Counted from the stretch's first letter, positions 1 through 12,927 are shown. The stretch is DNA of 64,000 nucleotides from Lumbricus rubellus (GCA_945859605.1 OX243818.1:36145773-36209772), one strand, 5' to 3'. The notes: generated by a model not told the origin, from the sequence alone. Translations and numbers: made by a program.

Positions 1-310
1 CATCTACAACTGAATCAGCATTTTTCACAGTTTACTGGTCTTTGCTGCTTGCATATCTGTAGGCCTATGCTGCCCTCTTATCCTTCTTTTGATTATTGTT
101 TTCCAATCACAGTCTGCCTTTGTTGTAAGTATCCTGTAACAATAAACAGTCCCGATCTTTTACATCAATTGGCCCCTCTCTTTGAAACACTCTGTCTCCA
201 TCTACTCGGTATCAACTTCAAACTGGTAATCCCTCCTCCTCAGTGTCTTTCCTCAAAACTTTTTTCTCGTGGCCTTGCGCACTGGGGGCGCCTCTGAACG
301 GTTCACCCTA
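1..310 (+). mobile_element. 3' end remnant of a CR1/L2-type LINE (tentative)
   Basis: The last part of the open frame (about 200-297) resembles the C-terminal tail that ends many CR1/L2-type LINE reverse transcriptases. It is followed by a short 3' segment with paired gaggcgc/gcgcctc-like words, a gcgctttaaaaatg motif and a short AATAC-type tail at 340-361. The same gcgct-ataaat ending is seen in the better preserved LINE end near 4430-4470. No catalytic motif is present, so this is at most a heavily truncated 3' copy. Confidence 0.4.
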
Positions 311-1229
311 TAGTAGAGGCGCTTTAAAAATGTTTTAATGCAATACAATATACAATACAATAATTGCAAACAATAAGTTTAATTGTGATATATGAAAGAG
401 AATATAAAAAATTCTACTAGTTTTGACAACTCAAGAGACAAAGCAAGAGGCAAAAAACATTAAATGTTTAGGGGTTAGTCAACCATTGGCTTATGAAAAA
501 GTTTTTTAAAGGTTATTTATCCACTTAAATAAGAAAAACAAAAACAATTGTGTGTAGTAACAATTGTTTTTCTTACTTTGTACCCTATCTTAATTTTTTC
601 CTTTTTTATTTACTGTAATGCTGTTTGGTTGGTGTCAGGAAGGACAGGCAATAAACCCTCCCATTATAAATTTCTGGCAACGCCATTGATACTGATGCAA
701 TAATTATTATGGCCAACTTACGATTGGTTTTCACACTGTGTGAAGTCGAATTCGAGATTAATACCATTGACGATGACGACTTCGCAAGTTAAGCGAACAT
801 CGGATAATCGCGACTGAACTTTATAAAATCATCTTTTGATTACTTTAGACCGACAAGCAGATATTGTCTGCCATTTAATATGAACTCTTTATTACAGTAT
901 TTACTAAAATAACCAACCTCCGAACCGTCAGCATGCCAACTGGCTTGACGCCATCTTGCATAAAATTAGCGTAAACAATAGCTGATTGGCCATATTTCTC
1001 CGAGCACAAATGTCGTATGTCCACATAAGACCTTTGTGCTCTGCGGATTTGTACGAAGATGACATATGATATTTGTAACTTGTGTATTGCACCATGAAAA
1101 CGACTTTAGCAGGACATATAACTATTGTGCCCTGAAGCCTTATGCCATTACCTATAAGAATCGCTAAAAACATGGATTTTGAAAAAATGTGGACATAACC
1201 CATTTGTCCTCTATACAGTCGATATTTAC
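311..1229. other. AT-rich intergenic or intronic sequence, no gene seen
   Basis: No convincing coding region, RNA gene or clear repeat boundary was found. The part from about 1195 leads into the repeat cluster that follows and may belong to the same element. Confidence 0.5.
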
Positions 1230-2290
1230 ACATGATGGCCAGATTTCATCAAAATAATTCAAAGAGAACAAAAGTTTTACCACTTTTAGTGAAGCCACCC
1301 ACCGTTTTTTGACGTTTCAAAAACCCGACGCAACAGAAAGTAACAAAAAACCAATCTAATTATTCTGGTCAATATCTTGGCCAAAAGTAAGAATATCGAA
1401 ATTAAATAGTACAGGCTTAAAGACAATTCATATCTGCACATGATGGTCGGATTTCATCAAAATATTGCAAACAGAACAGAAGTTATACCACTTTTAGGGA
1501 GGCCACCCACCGTTTTTGACGATTCACATACGAAACGCAACAAAAAAGTTACAAAAACACGATTTTTTTCCATCTCAAATAATAATTGTTGTCAAATAGC
1601 CTTGACATTGCCAGATGATCATTATTATTACTATTTATAAAAGAAACAGGGTACCAGCGTAGCCGCACGTCACTGAGAAGTCACTTAGCAAGAAGACAAT
1701 CAAATTAGTAAATAAGGAATAATAAGGAATCTGTCAGATTAATAAACAGGTCCATCAAGAACTTTGCAAAGAGACTCAAAAGAAGTGTTGGCACTGGTGG
1801 TGGGCACATTGAACACAAGTTGTGAAGCACCACCAAGTTCATTTGACAACAGTTATTTGAGATGAGACTTAATAAAATCGTGTTTTGTTACTTTCTGTTG
1901 CGTTTCGTTTTTGAATCGTCAAAAAACGGTGGGTGGCCTTCCTAAAATTGGCATAACGTTTGTTCCGCCTTAAATATTTTGATGAAATTTGGCCATCATG
2001 TGTTAAAATGAATTGTCCTTAAGCCTGTAAAATTTTATTTCGAAATTCTTACGTCTGGCCAAGATATTGGCAAAAACCCTTGTTTTTGATGCGCTTCGTT
2101 TTTGAATCGTCAAAAAACGGTGGGTGACCTCCCTAAAAGTGGCATAACTTTTGTTCTGTATGAAATATTTTGATGAAATCGGCCCATCATGTGTAAAAAT
2201 GAATTGTCTTTAAGACTGTAAAATTTCATTTGGAAATTCTTACTTTTGGCCAAGATATTTCCAAAAAACCTACGGGGGTCTTTTTTTGGC
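1230..2290. repeat. Fold-back repeat cluster with two direct and two inverted ~200-bp units
   Basis: A unit starting cacatgatggccagatttca occurs at 1230 and again at about 1438. It contains a conserved core around the word ccacccaccgttttttgacg. The reverse complement of the same unit appears twice more, around 1888-2085 and 2093-2280. The result is a pair of tandem units facing a pair in inverse orientation, as in a fold-back transposon or a collapsed inverted duplication. There is no coding capacity. It abuts the TIR element that starts at 2310. Confidence 0.65.
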
Positions 2291-2309
2291 GTACCCTGTA
2301 TATATTATA

Positions 2310-3336
2310 CAGGGTGGTCCTGCATAAATGAACCAACTTTGAATGCGTATAACTCCGCCAATATTTTGAATTTATTTATACTTTATGTGTCGAATTAAAG
2401 ATATTTCACTCTAGTATTAGATGCGAAAAAGTCAAACTGATGCTAGTTTACCTTTTAATTATATGCTCGGAACAGCGCCATCTTCCATATTTTGTTGTTT
2501 TTTTGTGACGCGATCTGGCGCCGTTTCCCTGAGATATTCAAAAATCGTTTTTTGCTAACACGCGCTTATACCCAATCATTTTGGGTGTTTGTAGGACTCT
2601 CTACCATGAATATTTTCTCATCGCTAAACCATGTCCTTTCAATTTTATCAACAGCCGTGCACTGCCATGCGCTGCTTCAAACACCAAGAAACGGCTGGCT
2701 GCACGCCAGCCGTATCGTTTCGTCGGTGTCGGAGAGCTGTAACGTAACAGTTGGACTTCACGTCGACGAATAACTTTAGATCATATTTTCCAATACATTA
2801 TAGGTTCTTCTAAGACCACCTGTTTCGCGTTAAATTTCCCGGGGAGATTTGCTTGTAAGGTCTCCCCGGTCATTGTCTTGACTGCAAATTTTCTCGAACA
2901 CACGAGCAATGTTAGCGAATGTGCGCGGCGTGCGTACCGATTCCCATGGTTTACGAGCCAGAAGGTCCTGTTGTATCAATTTTTGGTAGCAGATGATTCA
3001 ATGTAGTTTTATTCCGTCCTCTGTTAAAAGACTCGTCAATCATTTCAAACGAATTAAATCCCTTATCAGTTATCAGTTCATAAAAAGTTAAGAGCAAAAC
3101 GCGACCATCGTCTGTCAACGGCTTCAGATTACGTCAAAAATTACGACTAAATATGGTAGCTCTCGCGGTTCCGAGCGTATAATTAAAACCTAAACTATCA
3201 CCAGTTTCACTTTTTCAGAGCACATACTAGAGTAAAATATCTTTAAGTTGAAGCATGAACCATAAAGAAATTGCAAAAACTGCCGGAGTTAAAAATTATC
3301 TTAGCAAAGTTGGTTCATTTATGCTGGACCACCCTG
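2310..3336. mobile_element. Non-autonomous TIR transposon with TA target duplication
   Basis: The left end reads CAGGGTGGTCCTGCATAAAT and the right end is its reverse complement with about one mismatch over roughly 30 bases. Both ends are flanked by TA (2308-2309 and 3337-3338). The 1027-bp interior contains no transposase. The TA duplication and CAGGG terminus fit a Tc1/mariner-like non-autonomous element, but this assignment is an inference from the ends alone. A second partial copy starts at 5514. Confidence 0.7.
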
Positions 3337-3439
3337 TATATATCTGGCTTAGGCCTAATTTAATTTTATTAACGATATTCAGATGACGATTGCATGGTGT
3401 GTCGCGAAATTTGATTGCAAGTGTAGGTGTGTCACGCGC

Positions 3440-4505
3440 GATAAAGGTTGAGAACCCATGCTTTAGTGCATTCCTTCGTTACATCTCGCATTGACTATTG
3501 CTCTTCACTCTACATTGGCCTCCCATCCAGCAAATTGACTTGTCTTGACCGGGTGTTACGCTCTGCTGCACGTCTAATTAGGAAAATCCCTAAAATTAAT
3601 ATGGTCATGTCTCAAACTACATGCTTGAGGTACTTCACTGTTTCCCCTTTCGCCAGCGTATTGAGTTCAGAGTAGGTGCATTAGTCTGGCGATGTTGTCA
3701 GTGCCTCGTCCCAATTTACCTCCGTGCATAGGCGGAAACCTGGGCGGAGATTTGGGGGGGACGAACGAGTGGCCGAAGGAAAGACGTGAGATTTTTTGAC
3801 GGACGAAAAATTTCTGACGACCATTTTTCCAACGAAATTTTTTTTCACCGGCATACAAAGTTGATGACTTTCTTTTTTTAGTCATCCGGCCAAAAAGTCA
3901 TAAAAATTTTACCAAAAAAGTTGATCACCTTTTTTTAGTTATCCGGCCAGAAAGTCATGAAAATTTTCTATTTTCGCCACCAAAAAAGTTTAGGACTTTT
4001 TTTAGTCGTCCGGCCAAAAAAGTCATTAAAAATTTCTATTTTCACCGACCCAAATAAATTGCCAATACTTTCTTGGGTCTTGACGCCCAACTATTGGGGG
4101 GAGACCAATGCATGGGCCGTCCCAACACTTTTATTGGGGGACCGTCCCCCCTGCCCCCTTAGGTTTTCGCCTATGCCTCCGTGAGCTATGCAGCCTTAGG
4201 CCTACATTGGGTATGCAAGGACGTCGTCAGCTATGCTCTGCTGATAAGGGAGTCCTCTTGGTTCCTTTTACTCGTACTGTTACCATGAAGAATTGAACCT
4301 TTTCTGTGGTTGGTCCGGTGGTCTGGAATGGCCTTCCTTTTGCGCTACGCCTACACCCTGGGACTCTACCAGGATCGTTCCTTACTAAACTTAAATCTGT
4401 TCTTTTTAGGCGCGCTGAAGTCGGGAGCGCCTCTAAGTAGTTTTTTTTACTTGAAGGAGCGCTATATAAATGTCCGAATGAATGAATGAATGAACGAATT
4501 TATTT
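3440..4505 (+). pseudogene. CR1/L2/Rex1-type LINE, C-terminal RT remnant, interrupted by a MITE
   Basis: Residues encoded from about 3450 (VTSRIDYCSSLYIGLP, then a VLRSAARLI word) match the thumb and C-terminal region typical of CR1/L2-type reverse transcriptases. The frame is degenerate. It breaks at 3726 where a 449-bp MITE is inserted and resumes at 4184 with the tail segment that includes TFSVVGPVVWNGLPF. The 3' end has a gcgctatataaatg motif and a (GAAT)n tail at about 4474-4500. The endonuclease and the RT catalytic core are missing, so this is a dead 5'-truncated copy. Confidence 0.75.
3727..4175. mobile_element. hAT-like MITE inside the LINE (8-bp duplication cctccgtg)
   Basis: The terminal inverted repeat is cataggcggaaacc at the left and its reverse complement with one mismatch at the right. 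The 8-bp direct repeat cctccgtg flanks it at 3719-3726 and 4176-4183. Removing the insert rejoins the LINE reading frame. Inside are about four diverged tandem units of 60-70 bp containing words like gtcatccggccaaaaaagtc. An 8-bp duplication is typical of hAT elements; no transposase is present. Confidence 0.75.
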
Positions 4506-5513
4506 AGCCTACATCTAACTGTCTGAATATAGCCTATGACTGAAACTCAATGATAAAACACGAAGAATGCACACTGAAGAACATCCAATAGAAATCAATC
4601 AATAAACAACCAGAGCTTCTAAGAAAAGTCTTAGATCACGATTCTGTCAGCACAATCATGGGAAACGTGTAATTTTAACCATTTAATCTCTACAATAGCA
4701 TATGTGACACAGGAAGTCAAAATCCGTCGTATGTCATATCGGCTTCTGACCTTTAGAGTTTAGACAATCATAGGGCCTGTGCGACAATGGCTCTGCTTTA
4801 GAAAAACTTTTAACAGAAGGAAAATATCTTTTTTCTAAATGAAGTTAAATTCACTTGATTCTTTCGTAAGTTTAGAATTAAAAAGTTTCTGAATACTCAT
4901 GTCATCAAAGTCCTCAGTAGCCACTAATGGCCTCATCTTGCGATTTTGCTGGGCAATAAATGAATTTGATCTGAAAAAACAACACGAACTTATGGCGATT
5001 TCATAGCCATCAGATTCAAGAATATTCTGCATTCTCGACCACACATATAGGACGATAGGCTACAAATAAAATGCTAAATAGCCTATAATTTTCTGTAAAC
5101 TACGCGCAATATGAAAATTACTCTTTATTGATCAATTTACTGACATTATTGTCCTCCCAACATGAAATTTTATTATACGCTTAGCTGAGTTTGTAATTGT
5201 TTTGATATAATCCTAATTAGGACTTCGTCATAGTCTATATTAATGGATAGCCATTGATGATTCATTCTCAATTAAACTGGCTACTTGCCAAAATGTAGCA
5301 CCATTCGCTAGCTTAATGTTTAAGAAGAAACAACTTATATAATTATAGCGTAGAAAAATGTATTTTTGTATTCAGTTATGACAATGTTGAGGGTAATGGT
5401 TTTATTATTATTGAGTGCTAGGTGGCAGTAGCCAGATCTCATAATAATTATTATTTGGGATTGCATGCACGAGAGACCTCTCCAGCATGCTATTTTAAAA
5501 ATTGTCTTAAATA
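4506..5513. other. Unannotated AT-rich sequence
   Basis: I see no supported gene or repeat structure. Short open frames on both strands have no recognisable domains. Confidence 0.5.
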
Positions 5514-5796
5514 CAGGGTGGTTCAGAATAAATGAACCAATTTTGCACGCATATAACTTCGCCAATTTTTGAAATTTATTTCTACTTTATGCGTCAAATT
5601 AGAGATATTTCACTCTAGTATTAGCCGTGAAAAGGTCGAACTGACAGTTGTTTAGGTTTTAATTATATGCTCGAAACAGCGCTATGTACCATATTTTGTT
5701 GCCATTGTTGACGTAATAAATTATGGCGCCGTTTGCCGCGGGATATTCACAATTCGTTTTTTGCTAACACGCGCATAGACACAATCATTTTGGGAC
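5514..5796 (+). mobile_element. Truncated copy of the 2310-3336 TIR element
   Basis: The start CAGGGTGGTTCAGAATAAAT, preceded by TA, aligns with the left end of the element at 2310. Similarity continues through the words catatttt, gcgccgttt and gctaacacgcgc up to about 5793. The right half and the right terminal repeat are absent. Confidence 0.7.
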
Positions 5797-5930
5797 GCTT
5801 CAAACAGTAGGCTATTTTGCTCGTGAAGCACCAAAAGCTAAATTTTGCAGAATTTTTGGTATTGTTCAGACTCATCGTTTGCAACAAAGTTTTTATATTT
5901 TGAGATGATTTTTAAAAATCAGGCACTAAC
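5792..5930 (+). mobile_element. Right-end fragment of the piggyBac-type MITE family
   Basis: The stretch from gggacgcttcaaac to aaaatcaggcactaac closely matches the right end of the TTAA-flanked element inside the Gypsy copy (about 60890-61020). The terminal TTAA is not preserved here. It is fused directly to the truncated TIR element at 5514, which suggests one element inserted into or recombined with the other. Confidence 0.6.
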
Positions 5931-6806
5931 GATGATGACTATGAAAATTGTTTGCGACGCATGTTTTATGATCATTTAGATTCATGGGGAAATTTAGAGT
6001 AGGCTTTGGCTAACGGTTGACACTCTGGCAGAAGAATGCATGAACGCCGGATCGCTTCAGACTTCCCAAAGATTCACTCAACCTTAAAATCGGAAGAATG
6101 ATGTCGTTGGCATAATGATAAAAATAATCTTTTCTTTAATAAAACCATTGTTGTTTAAAATGTTTTTTTCGTTTTTTATTCGCTCCCAAAAACGTGGTTT
6201 TTCTGTTTTTATTTTTTCAATCTTTTATTTCGTTTTTTTAATTTTTTTATGTAACTCTATTTATTTATTTTCTGTCTCTTATAATCTTCGTTAATTTAGT
6301 TTTTTCCTGATATGCCTTAAGTTTTCAGCCCAATCTCAAGGTTTCAGCTAACCCAGTCATTATTTAATTGTTTAATGTCATCATTTAACAGATACATGTA
6401 GTAAGTAAACAAGGGTTTTAATTTTAAAAGACAGTTTAAGATGTAAAAAGTCTAATTATTTTCCATTTCGGTTTTTTCCCGTTTTTTCCGTTTCTTATTT
6501 TTTCGAATAAAACGACGCTTTTTCCCGTTTTTTATTCCGTTTCCATCGTTTTTTACATCTATGAATAAAACGCCTGCAAGACGCACTGCGCTTTTACATT
6601 TACAAGTTATGTAGTAATCTGAATTAAACCTAACTACTAACTGAACAGACAGCTTTGCAATTAGCTACCGAGTAATAGGAAGTGATAGTCGCCCTGTTGG
6701 CTGCCAAAAGGCAAATTCGACTTCTGCAATAACGTGTGATCATCCGTCACAGACCTACTATGAATTGTAATCATTATGCTTTGTGTCATTTTTAAATTAA
6801 GCGAAG
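5931..6806. other. AT-rich, T-homopolymer-rich sequence without genes
   Basis: Repeated words such as cgttttttcccgttttt and long T runs dominate 6170-6560. No coding region, RNA gene or transposon terminus could be supported. Confidence 0.5.
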
Positions 6807-7181
<375 letters not shown>

Positions 7182-7371
7182 ACAGGAATGTTAGATTTAG
7201 GTTTCGGGTTAGTTTTAACAGATCAACTTCAGTTTGCTTACAGTGGCCGGTCCATAGCTCCGGGAAAACCAGACAAGGTGCCTTGGTAAGTTGGTAGGCA
7301 ACGGCGTTATGTGTCATTAGAGTTATGTGTTATGCGTCATTAGAGTTATGTGTTATGTGTCATTAGAGTTA

Positions 7372-7479
<108 letters not shown>

Positions 7480-9454
7480 GCCCTGAGGTACTTCGTTCCC
7501 TCAGGGACTTATGATTTATAAAAGCAATGTATCTATTCTGGAACGGTTACACCTCATCCATATCGGGCGTGGGTCTGATAAAGGTGCCCCTAAAAGCTAC
7601 GGCGTTGAAGCGCTGCATTGTGATTGAAATTCTCTGAAAAAAGTAGCTTGTCTCTCTTGGTTCGCCTGTAGCTAGCGTGAGGTGGCGACCCAGGTCCGAA
7701 ATAAAATCGAGGCCTGCAGGATTGATGGGGCCAAGCGTTTCCAGAGCCAACGGGATAAAAATGTGAGTGTCGCGGAATGCTTGATATTTTTGTGTCTTCC
7801 TTTCCTCTGCCAAGCATGCCACTGCTCCTGCTCGGGCTGCTGTTGCTGTTAGGTACGACGGTGCCAGAGTGTCGACTATGGTTGCATCCCATACCAAGCT
7901 CTTTCCGGCTCTCCATGGGATCAGGGTGAGGCCATCAGGTCTTTTACCATCAGATCGAGACAATCCCTGCGGCTTCTTGATTGTTGGGAAGCCTGCTTTC
8001 GTTAGAGCTCTGCAGACCAGGTCGTTGATGGCACCGTGGCGTGGCACTCGGGCGAGGCCCAGTGGGCATGCCATACCATGCTCACCTCTGGCGGTGACTG
8101 GTGCGCCACAAGAGCACTTATGCGGTTCGCATAAGTTCGCTCCCAACCGCAGTCCCACAGCCACTCTGACTGCCTCATCACTTAGTTTCAGGCCGCATGA
8201 CGTGATCGGAAGGGTATGAAGCCAGTCACCAGCATGCTGAGTAGTCACCGCCTTCCATCTAGCTTGGTCGTACTTCTCAGTTAACTGTGTGGATAGATCT
8301 GAGAAAGTCCGTTGGAGAAGTGGTTCGTCCCACTTGGACTGCTGGTGAGCTGTAAAAGACTCTGTTGTTGCAAGCCCTGCTTCTTCCTTCCATCTAGCCT
8401 CGAGAAGTCTCACATGTGGGTCTGGGTTGCCCTCCAGCTGTCTGAGGATATCTGACTGTAGAACGAGGGTGCCCGCGGCCGATGCCAGAAAGGCGGGTTG
8501 TGCCAGCGACGACACCCTACGTATTCCCAGTCCACCCATACCTATGGGGAGGGCAGATTGCATCCATTGAGTCTCTGTGAGGTTGATATTTAGCAGGACT
8601 TCCAGACCCTTGCGAAGGATTTGGTCGTAAGCGGCCAGGGAGGGATGTTCTGCACATGGCGCGCATCTGAGGCAGTGAATCAGTCTTGGAGCGCCCAATG
8701 AGCTTCTGAGGATGAGCAGCGCGTCCTGGCGAGCAATCAGACTTAACCTGCTCAGCGATCTGCTCAGCTCCTCCACTCTGGCGTCTAGCGCGTCCTGAAG
8801 AGCCTGTCCAGTGGAAAGCGGGGCGCCCAGCAAGCAGATCGAATCCTTGTCGACTCGCTCGAATTGACTGAACGAGTCGTTGGTGATCTGCTGAAGATCA
8901 TTGGCCGTTACCTGGCATTTCGATCTGTTGAGGGTGAGGCCGAGGTCCGCACAGTCTGCCTCTAATGACGCCATATCTGTTGCGACCGTTGAAGTGGGTC
9001 CGCCAAGCGATATGTCGTCAAGGAAACCGAATGCGAGAGGGGAGGTCAATTTGAGAAGAGCCGTTTGTAGAGGGAGGCAGAAGAGCAAGGGGCCAAGCGG
9101 ATCTCCTTGTTGTGGGCCCATTCTGGAGTAGATGGTGTAGCTTCCAAACTTCAGCTGCGATGGTTCCTCGTACGCTAGATGGCAGTATGGCGCGAGCTCT
9201 GGTAGTAGAGTGTCGATGGCAGACAGCATTCGATCTCGATGAAGACTGTTAAATGCATTCGAGATGTCGAGTTTAACGAAGACTGAGTCCGGTTCCATTG
9301 CTGCCAGAAAACGACGAGATGCATGCACTGCCGCCTCCGCTCCCCCCGACACTGCCACTCCGAGTTGTCTTGGTGATAAGTAAGGTGTTATTATCGGTCC
9401 TGAGTGAGAGTTTGCTCCCTTCGATGCCAATCTGCGCCACAGGTAACCAATTGC
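7480..9454 (-). mobile_element. Non-LTR retrotransposon A, restriction-like-endonuclease type, 5'-truncated
   Basis: The minus-strand open frame ends at 7547 and runs unbroken to the (ATT)n at 9455. It encodes a reverse transcriptase with the motifs MGPQQGDPLGPLLF and FLDDISLGG. A CxC-x7-H-x4-C zinc motif lies at about 8105-8160, followed by a C-terminal nuclease-like domain with RPDGLTLIPW and a following WDAT, as in restriction-like endonucleases of early-branching non-LTR elements (R2/R4/CRE-type). The 5' part is cut off at the microsatellite. The 3' region contains a short hairpin at about 7482-7507 (ccctgagg pairing with cctcaggg) just before the (ATT)n. An R4/Dong-like affiliation is suggested by the target preference but unproven. 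Confidence 0.85.

Positions 9455-9499
<45 letters not shown>
9455..9499. repeat. (ATT)n tract between retrotransposons A and B
   Basis: Fifteen or so uninterrupted TTA units form the exact 5' junction of copy A and the 3' junction of copy B. Confidence 0.95.
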
Positions 9500-9500
<1 letters not shown>

Positions 9501-10001
9501 AAAACATCATCATTTATTAAGCACAATGTTCTTACAAGAAAACAGCACGAAATGTTCTTTGTTCTGTAGCCTATAGTTAGTGGTCCTCATCACAGAGCAA
9601 CTGTGTGAATGTGCCTCGAAAAGCAACAGCGTTATGTCTTTGAGTACAAGCTGAGAGACGTTGGAAAAGGTGGGTGGTTTCGAGCGGATTTCCAGTAACA
9701 ACTGACAAACGCCGACCCAGTTCGGTTAAAAATTCAGTGACTGATTTGTTAATTGGGCCAAGTGTTTCTAAAGCAATCGGGATGAAATCATGTGTTGCGG
9801 GGAGATCCACATACTTCACATTTTTTCGTGTAGCAGCCACTTCTGCCGCACCTCCTGGTGAAGTCGCTGTCACGTGGATGTATGAGGTTGCGCAGGTGTG
9901 GATGCTAGTGGCATCCCAGGCGATGTATTTGCCTCGTGACCATGGGATCAACGTCGCGCCATCAGGTCGTTTGCCATCGGTACGAACAGGCCAGGCGGTT
10001 C
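9500..10001 (-). pseudogene. Non-LTR retrotransposon B, endonuclease-domain remnant
   Basis: The minus-strand frame at 9577-9951 encodes only the C-terminal restriction-like endonuclease region. It contains AWDATSIHT, FIPIALETLGPIN and RHNAVAFRGTF, which match copies A and C but with clear divergence. RT, zinc motif and 5' sequence are missing because the copy is truncated into the next (ATT)n. It is a separate lineage of the same family rather than a duplicate of A. Confidence 0.8.
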
Positions 10002-10048
<47 letters not shown>

Positions 10049-10056
10049 TTATTATA
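10002..10056. repeat. (ATT)n tract between retrotransposons B and C
   Basis: A run of about 15 ATT units separates the 5' end of copy B from the 3' end of copy C. Confidence 0.95.
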
Positions 10057-12260
10057 ACAAATATATTTTAATCACGTAAACAAACATTACAAACATGACA
10101 CATCAAATTCAATGAGGGCAACCGCCCTCATCCATGTCCATAAGGGGCTTAATGAAAGAGCCTGAAAAAGCCACAGCATTAAATCGTTGTATAGTTATGG
10201 AAATGCGTTGAAATAGGAAGCTTGATTCCCGGGGTTCACCGGTAGCTTCTGTAAGGCGACGACCCAAATCTGAGAGAAAGTCTAGGCCCTTGTTGTTGAT
10301 CGGACCTAGGGTTTCCAAAGCAACCGGGATGAAAACATGAGCATCAAGGAGGGCGCTGTATTTCTGGTTCTTTCTGTCCTCCGCAAGGCTAGCCGCTGCA
10401 CCGGCTCGAGTGGCTGAAGCGGAAAGGTAAGACGGTGCAAGCGTATCCACCACTGTGGCATCCCACACCAAACCTTTGCCGGCTTTCCATGGGATGAGGG
10501 TGATTCCATCAGGTCTCTTGCCGTCCGATCTTACCAGGCCCTGAGGTTCCTTGGTTGCCGGGTATCCAGCTTTGATCAGAGCACGGTAGATCAAGTCGTT
10601 TAGTGTACCATGGCGAGCCATACGACCAAAACCCAACGAGCAAGATAAACCGTGCTCGCCTCTTGCAGTGACAAGTGAGCCACAAGTGCATGTGTGGGGT
10701 TCGCAAATGTTAGCTCCCAAGCGCAAACCAACTGCAACCCTCATAGCCTCGTCACTTAATCTCAAACCGCAAGACGTGATCGGCAAGGCGTGCAGCCAGT
10801 CTCCGGCGTGCTTAGTCGTGATTGCCTTCCAACGGGCCTGATCGCATTTACCAATGAGTGGGTTGGATATCTCCGAGAATGTTTTATGCAGTAACGGCTT
10901 GTCCCACTGAGATTGCATGTGAGTTGGGAAATCCTCTGTGATTTCGATCCCTATTTCTTCATGCCACATCGCCATCAGCTTCTCCACCTGCGGATCCGGC
11001 TGATAAACGAGCTCTCCTAGGATTTCAGACTGGAGAACGAGGGTGCCCGCGGCAGATGCCAAAAAGGCAGGAAGCGCCAGCGATGACACCCTACGTATCC
11101 CTAGTCCTCCCATGCTGATGGGGAGTGTGGACTGGAGCCATTGTGAATTTGACAAGTTGATGTTCAAAATGTCTTCAAGGCCCTTTCGAAGACACTGGTT
11201 GTACTCAAGCAAAGCAGGATGATCCACACACGGCGCACTACGCAGATTGTATAGTAACTTTGGGGAACCCAGCGAGCATTTGAGAATAAGCAACGTGTCT
11301 TGACGGGCTATCATGCCTAGTCTAATCATAGCTCTGGCTAGTTCCTCCACCCTGGCGCCAAGTGGGATTTGAAGAGCCGACCCGGTGGAGAGTGGTGCTC
11401 CTAAAAGGCAAATGAAATCTCGGTTCACGCGCGTGAACTGTCTAAAAGTTATGTGTGTGACCAGCTGCAGATCAATGGCTGTCACTTCGCATTTAGCTCT
11501 GTTGAATACTAGCCCCAATTCTTCGCAATCTGTCTCCAAAGAAGTTATGTCTGCTTCCACCGTAGCTAATGGTCCGCCCAAGGATATGTCGTCCAAATAA
11601 CCGAAGGCTAAAGGGGAAGTCAACTTGAGAAGGGCAGGTTGGAGTGGGAGACAAAACAACAGAGGGCCAAGCGGATCACCCTGCTGTGGGCCGGCCATAG
11701 ATGCTATCGTGTATTTACCAAATTTGAGTTTGGAAGCTTCAGCGTAAGCCATATGACAGTATGGTGCGATCTCTGGAAGAAGAGTGTTAACAGACTCCAG
11801 CATGCGGTCCCGATGCAAACTATTAAAAGCGTTAGATATGTCCAGCTTCACGAAGACGGCGTTTGAATCCAACTCAGCCAGGAAACGACGTGAAGCATGA
11901 ACTGCAGCTTCCGCTCCACCTGGAACACCCACGCCTAATTGTTTTGGTGATAAATAGGATATAATTTTTGGCACTGAGTAAGAGTTGGCTCCCTTAGAGG
12001 CCAATCTGCGCCATAGGTATCCTATCACAATGGGTCGGAGGCCCCCAGTTTTCTTCTTGAGGGCGAACAGGGTTCCACCGAACAGTACAGATTTGATTTC
12101 CTGCGGGCAAATACCTTTCAGCAGCATGTTGATCAGTGCTGTGACTGCAGAGACGAGAGCCTGTCCTGAATCCTCGGATTTAATCATCTCCAAAAGATGC
12201 TGAGGTCGTAGTCCATCAGGGCCCCCCGACGATCCAGCTGGGAATGTACGGATTACAATA
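10057..12260 (-). mobile_element. Non-LTR retrotransposon C, restriction-like-endonuclease type, longest copy
   Basis: The open frame runs from at least 12193 (open to about 12260) down to 10109 on the minus strand, about 694 residues from its first ATG. It holds an upstream GGPDGLRPQHL word, the GGLRPI segment, RT motifs AGPQQGDPLGPLLF and YLDDISLGG, a CxCG...H...C zinc motif near 10655-10700 and the RPDGITLIPW...VWDAT nuclease signature. It is similar to copy A throughout but reaches further 5'. The RT frame is intact. The 5' end is lost, so it cannot be a full-length element. It is bounded by (ATT)n on both sides. Confidence 0.85.
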
Positions 12261-12321
12261 CATATCGGCTTTTGTTGGTTGCAACACCATCGATATGTAT
12301 TATTAATGTATTATTACAATG

Positions 12322-12328
12322 TATTATA

Positions 12329-12376
<48 letters not shown>

Positions 12377-12456
12377 ATTATTATTATAACACATTTATTT
12401 CTTCAAAAACTGACACAATCATGTACAGACGAATAAATAATCGTTTCAAACATTAG

Positions 12457-12545
<89 letters not shown>

Positions 12546-12600
12546 GTTGTTGTTGTTGTTGTTGTTGTTGTTGCTGCTGCTGTTGTTGTTGTTGTGTTGT
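12322..12600. repeat. (ATT)n arrays followed by (GTT)n
   Basis: Two ATT arrays (about 12322-12387 and 12458-12545) are separated by about 70 bp. The second passes directly into GTT/GCT units to 12600. Polyasparagine/polyglutamine open frames across it are repeat artefacts. Confidence 0.95.
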
Positions 12601-12927
12601 TATTGGTAAAAGGCACCCCAACAAAACTGGAAAACTAAGAAGGCACAGAAAAAGTCTTTCTGGTTGCCAATAAGCCTACGATAGGCGTCAGACGAAAAGA
12701 CGTTAGAAAACTGAAGTCTTAATGTGAAGATCTTTTTCGAAAAGAATTGAGTGAAGCTTTTGGCATTGGAGGAGCGTTAATGTGACCTAAGCAGAATGCC
12801 ACAACTGACTCGCGATCCTGTGGCGATGTCTTTCTTTCTTCAACTTACTGTGTACATACCTTACTCTGTGATGATGTGCAAATTAATCTTATATAATAGG
12901 CCTAATCATTAATGTTTGCACTTGTAG
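12601..12927. other. Presumed intron upstream of the SRCR exon
   Basis: No gene or repeat was recognised. It ends in a plausible splice acceptor (tgtttgcacttgtag) at 12927. Confidence 0.5.

Noticed and set aside
928..1640. Open frames of 66-101 codons
   Set aside because: They overlap the fold-back repeat units or have no recognisable domain.
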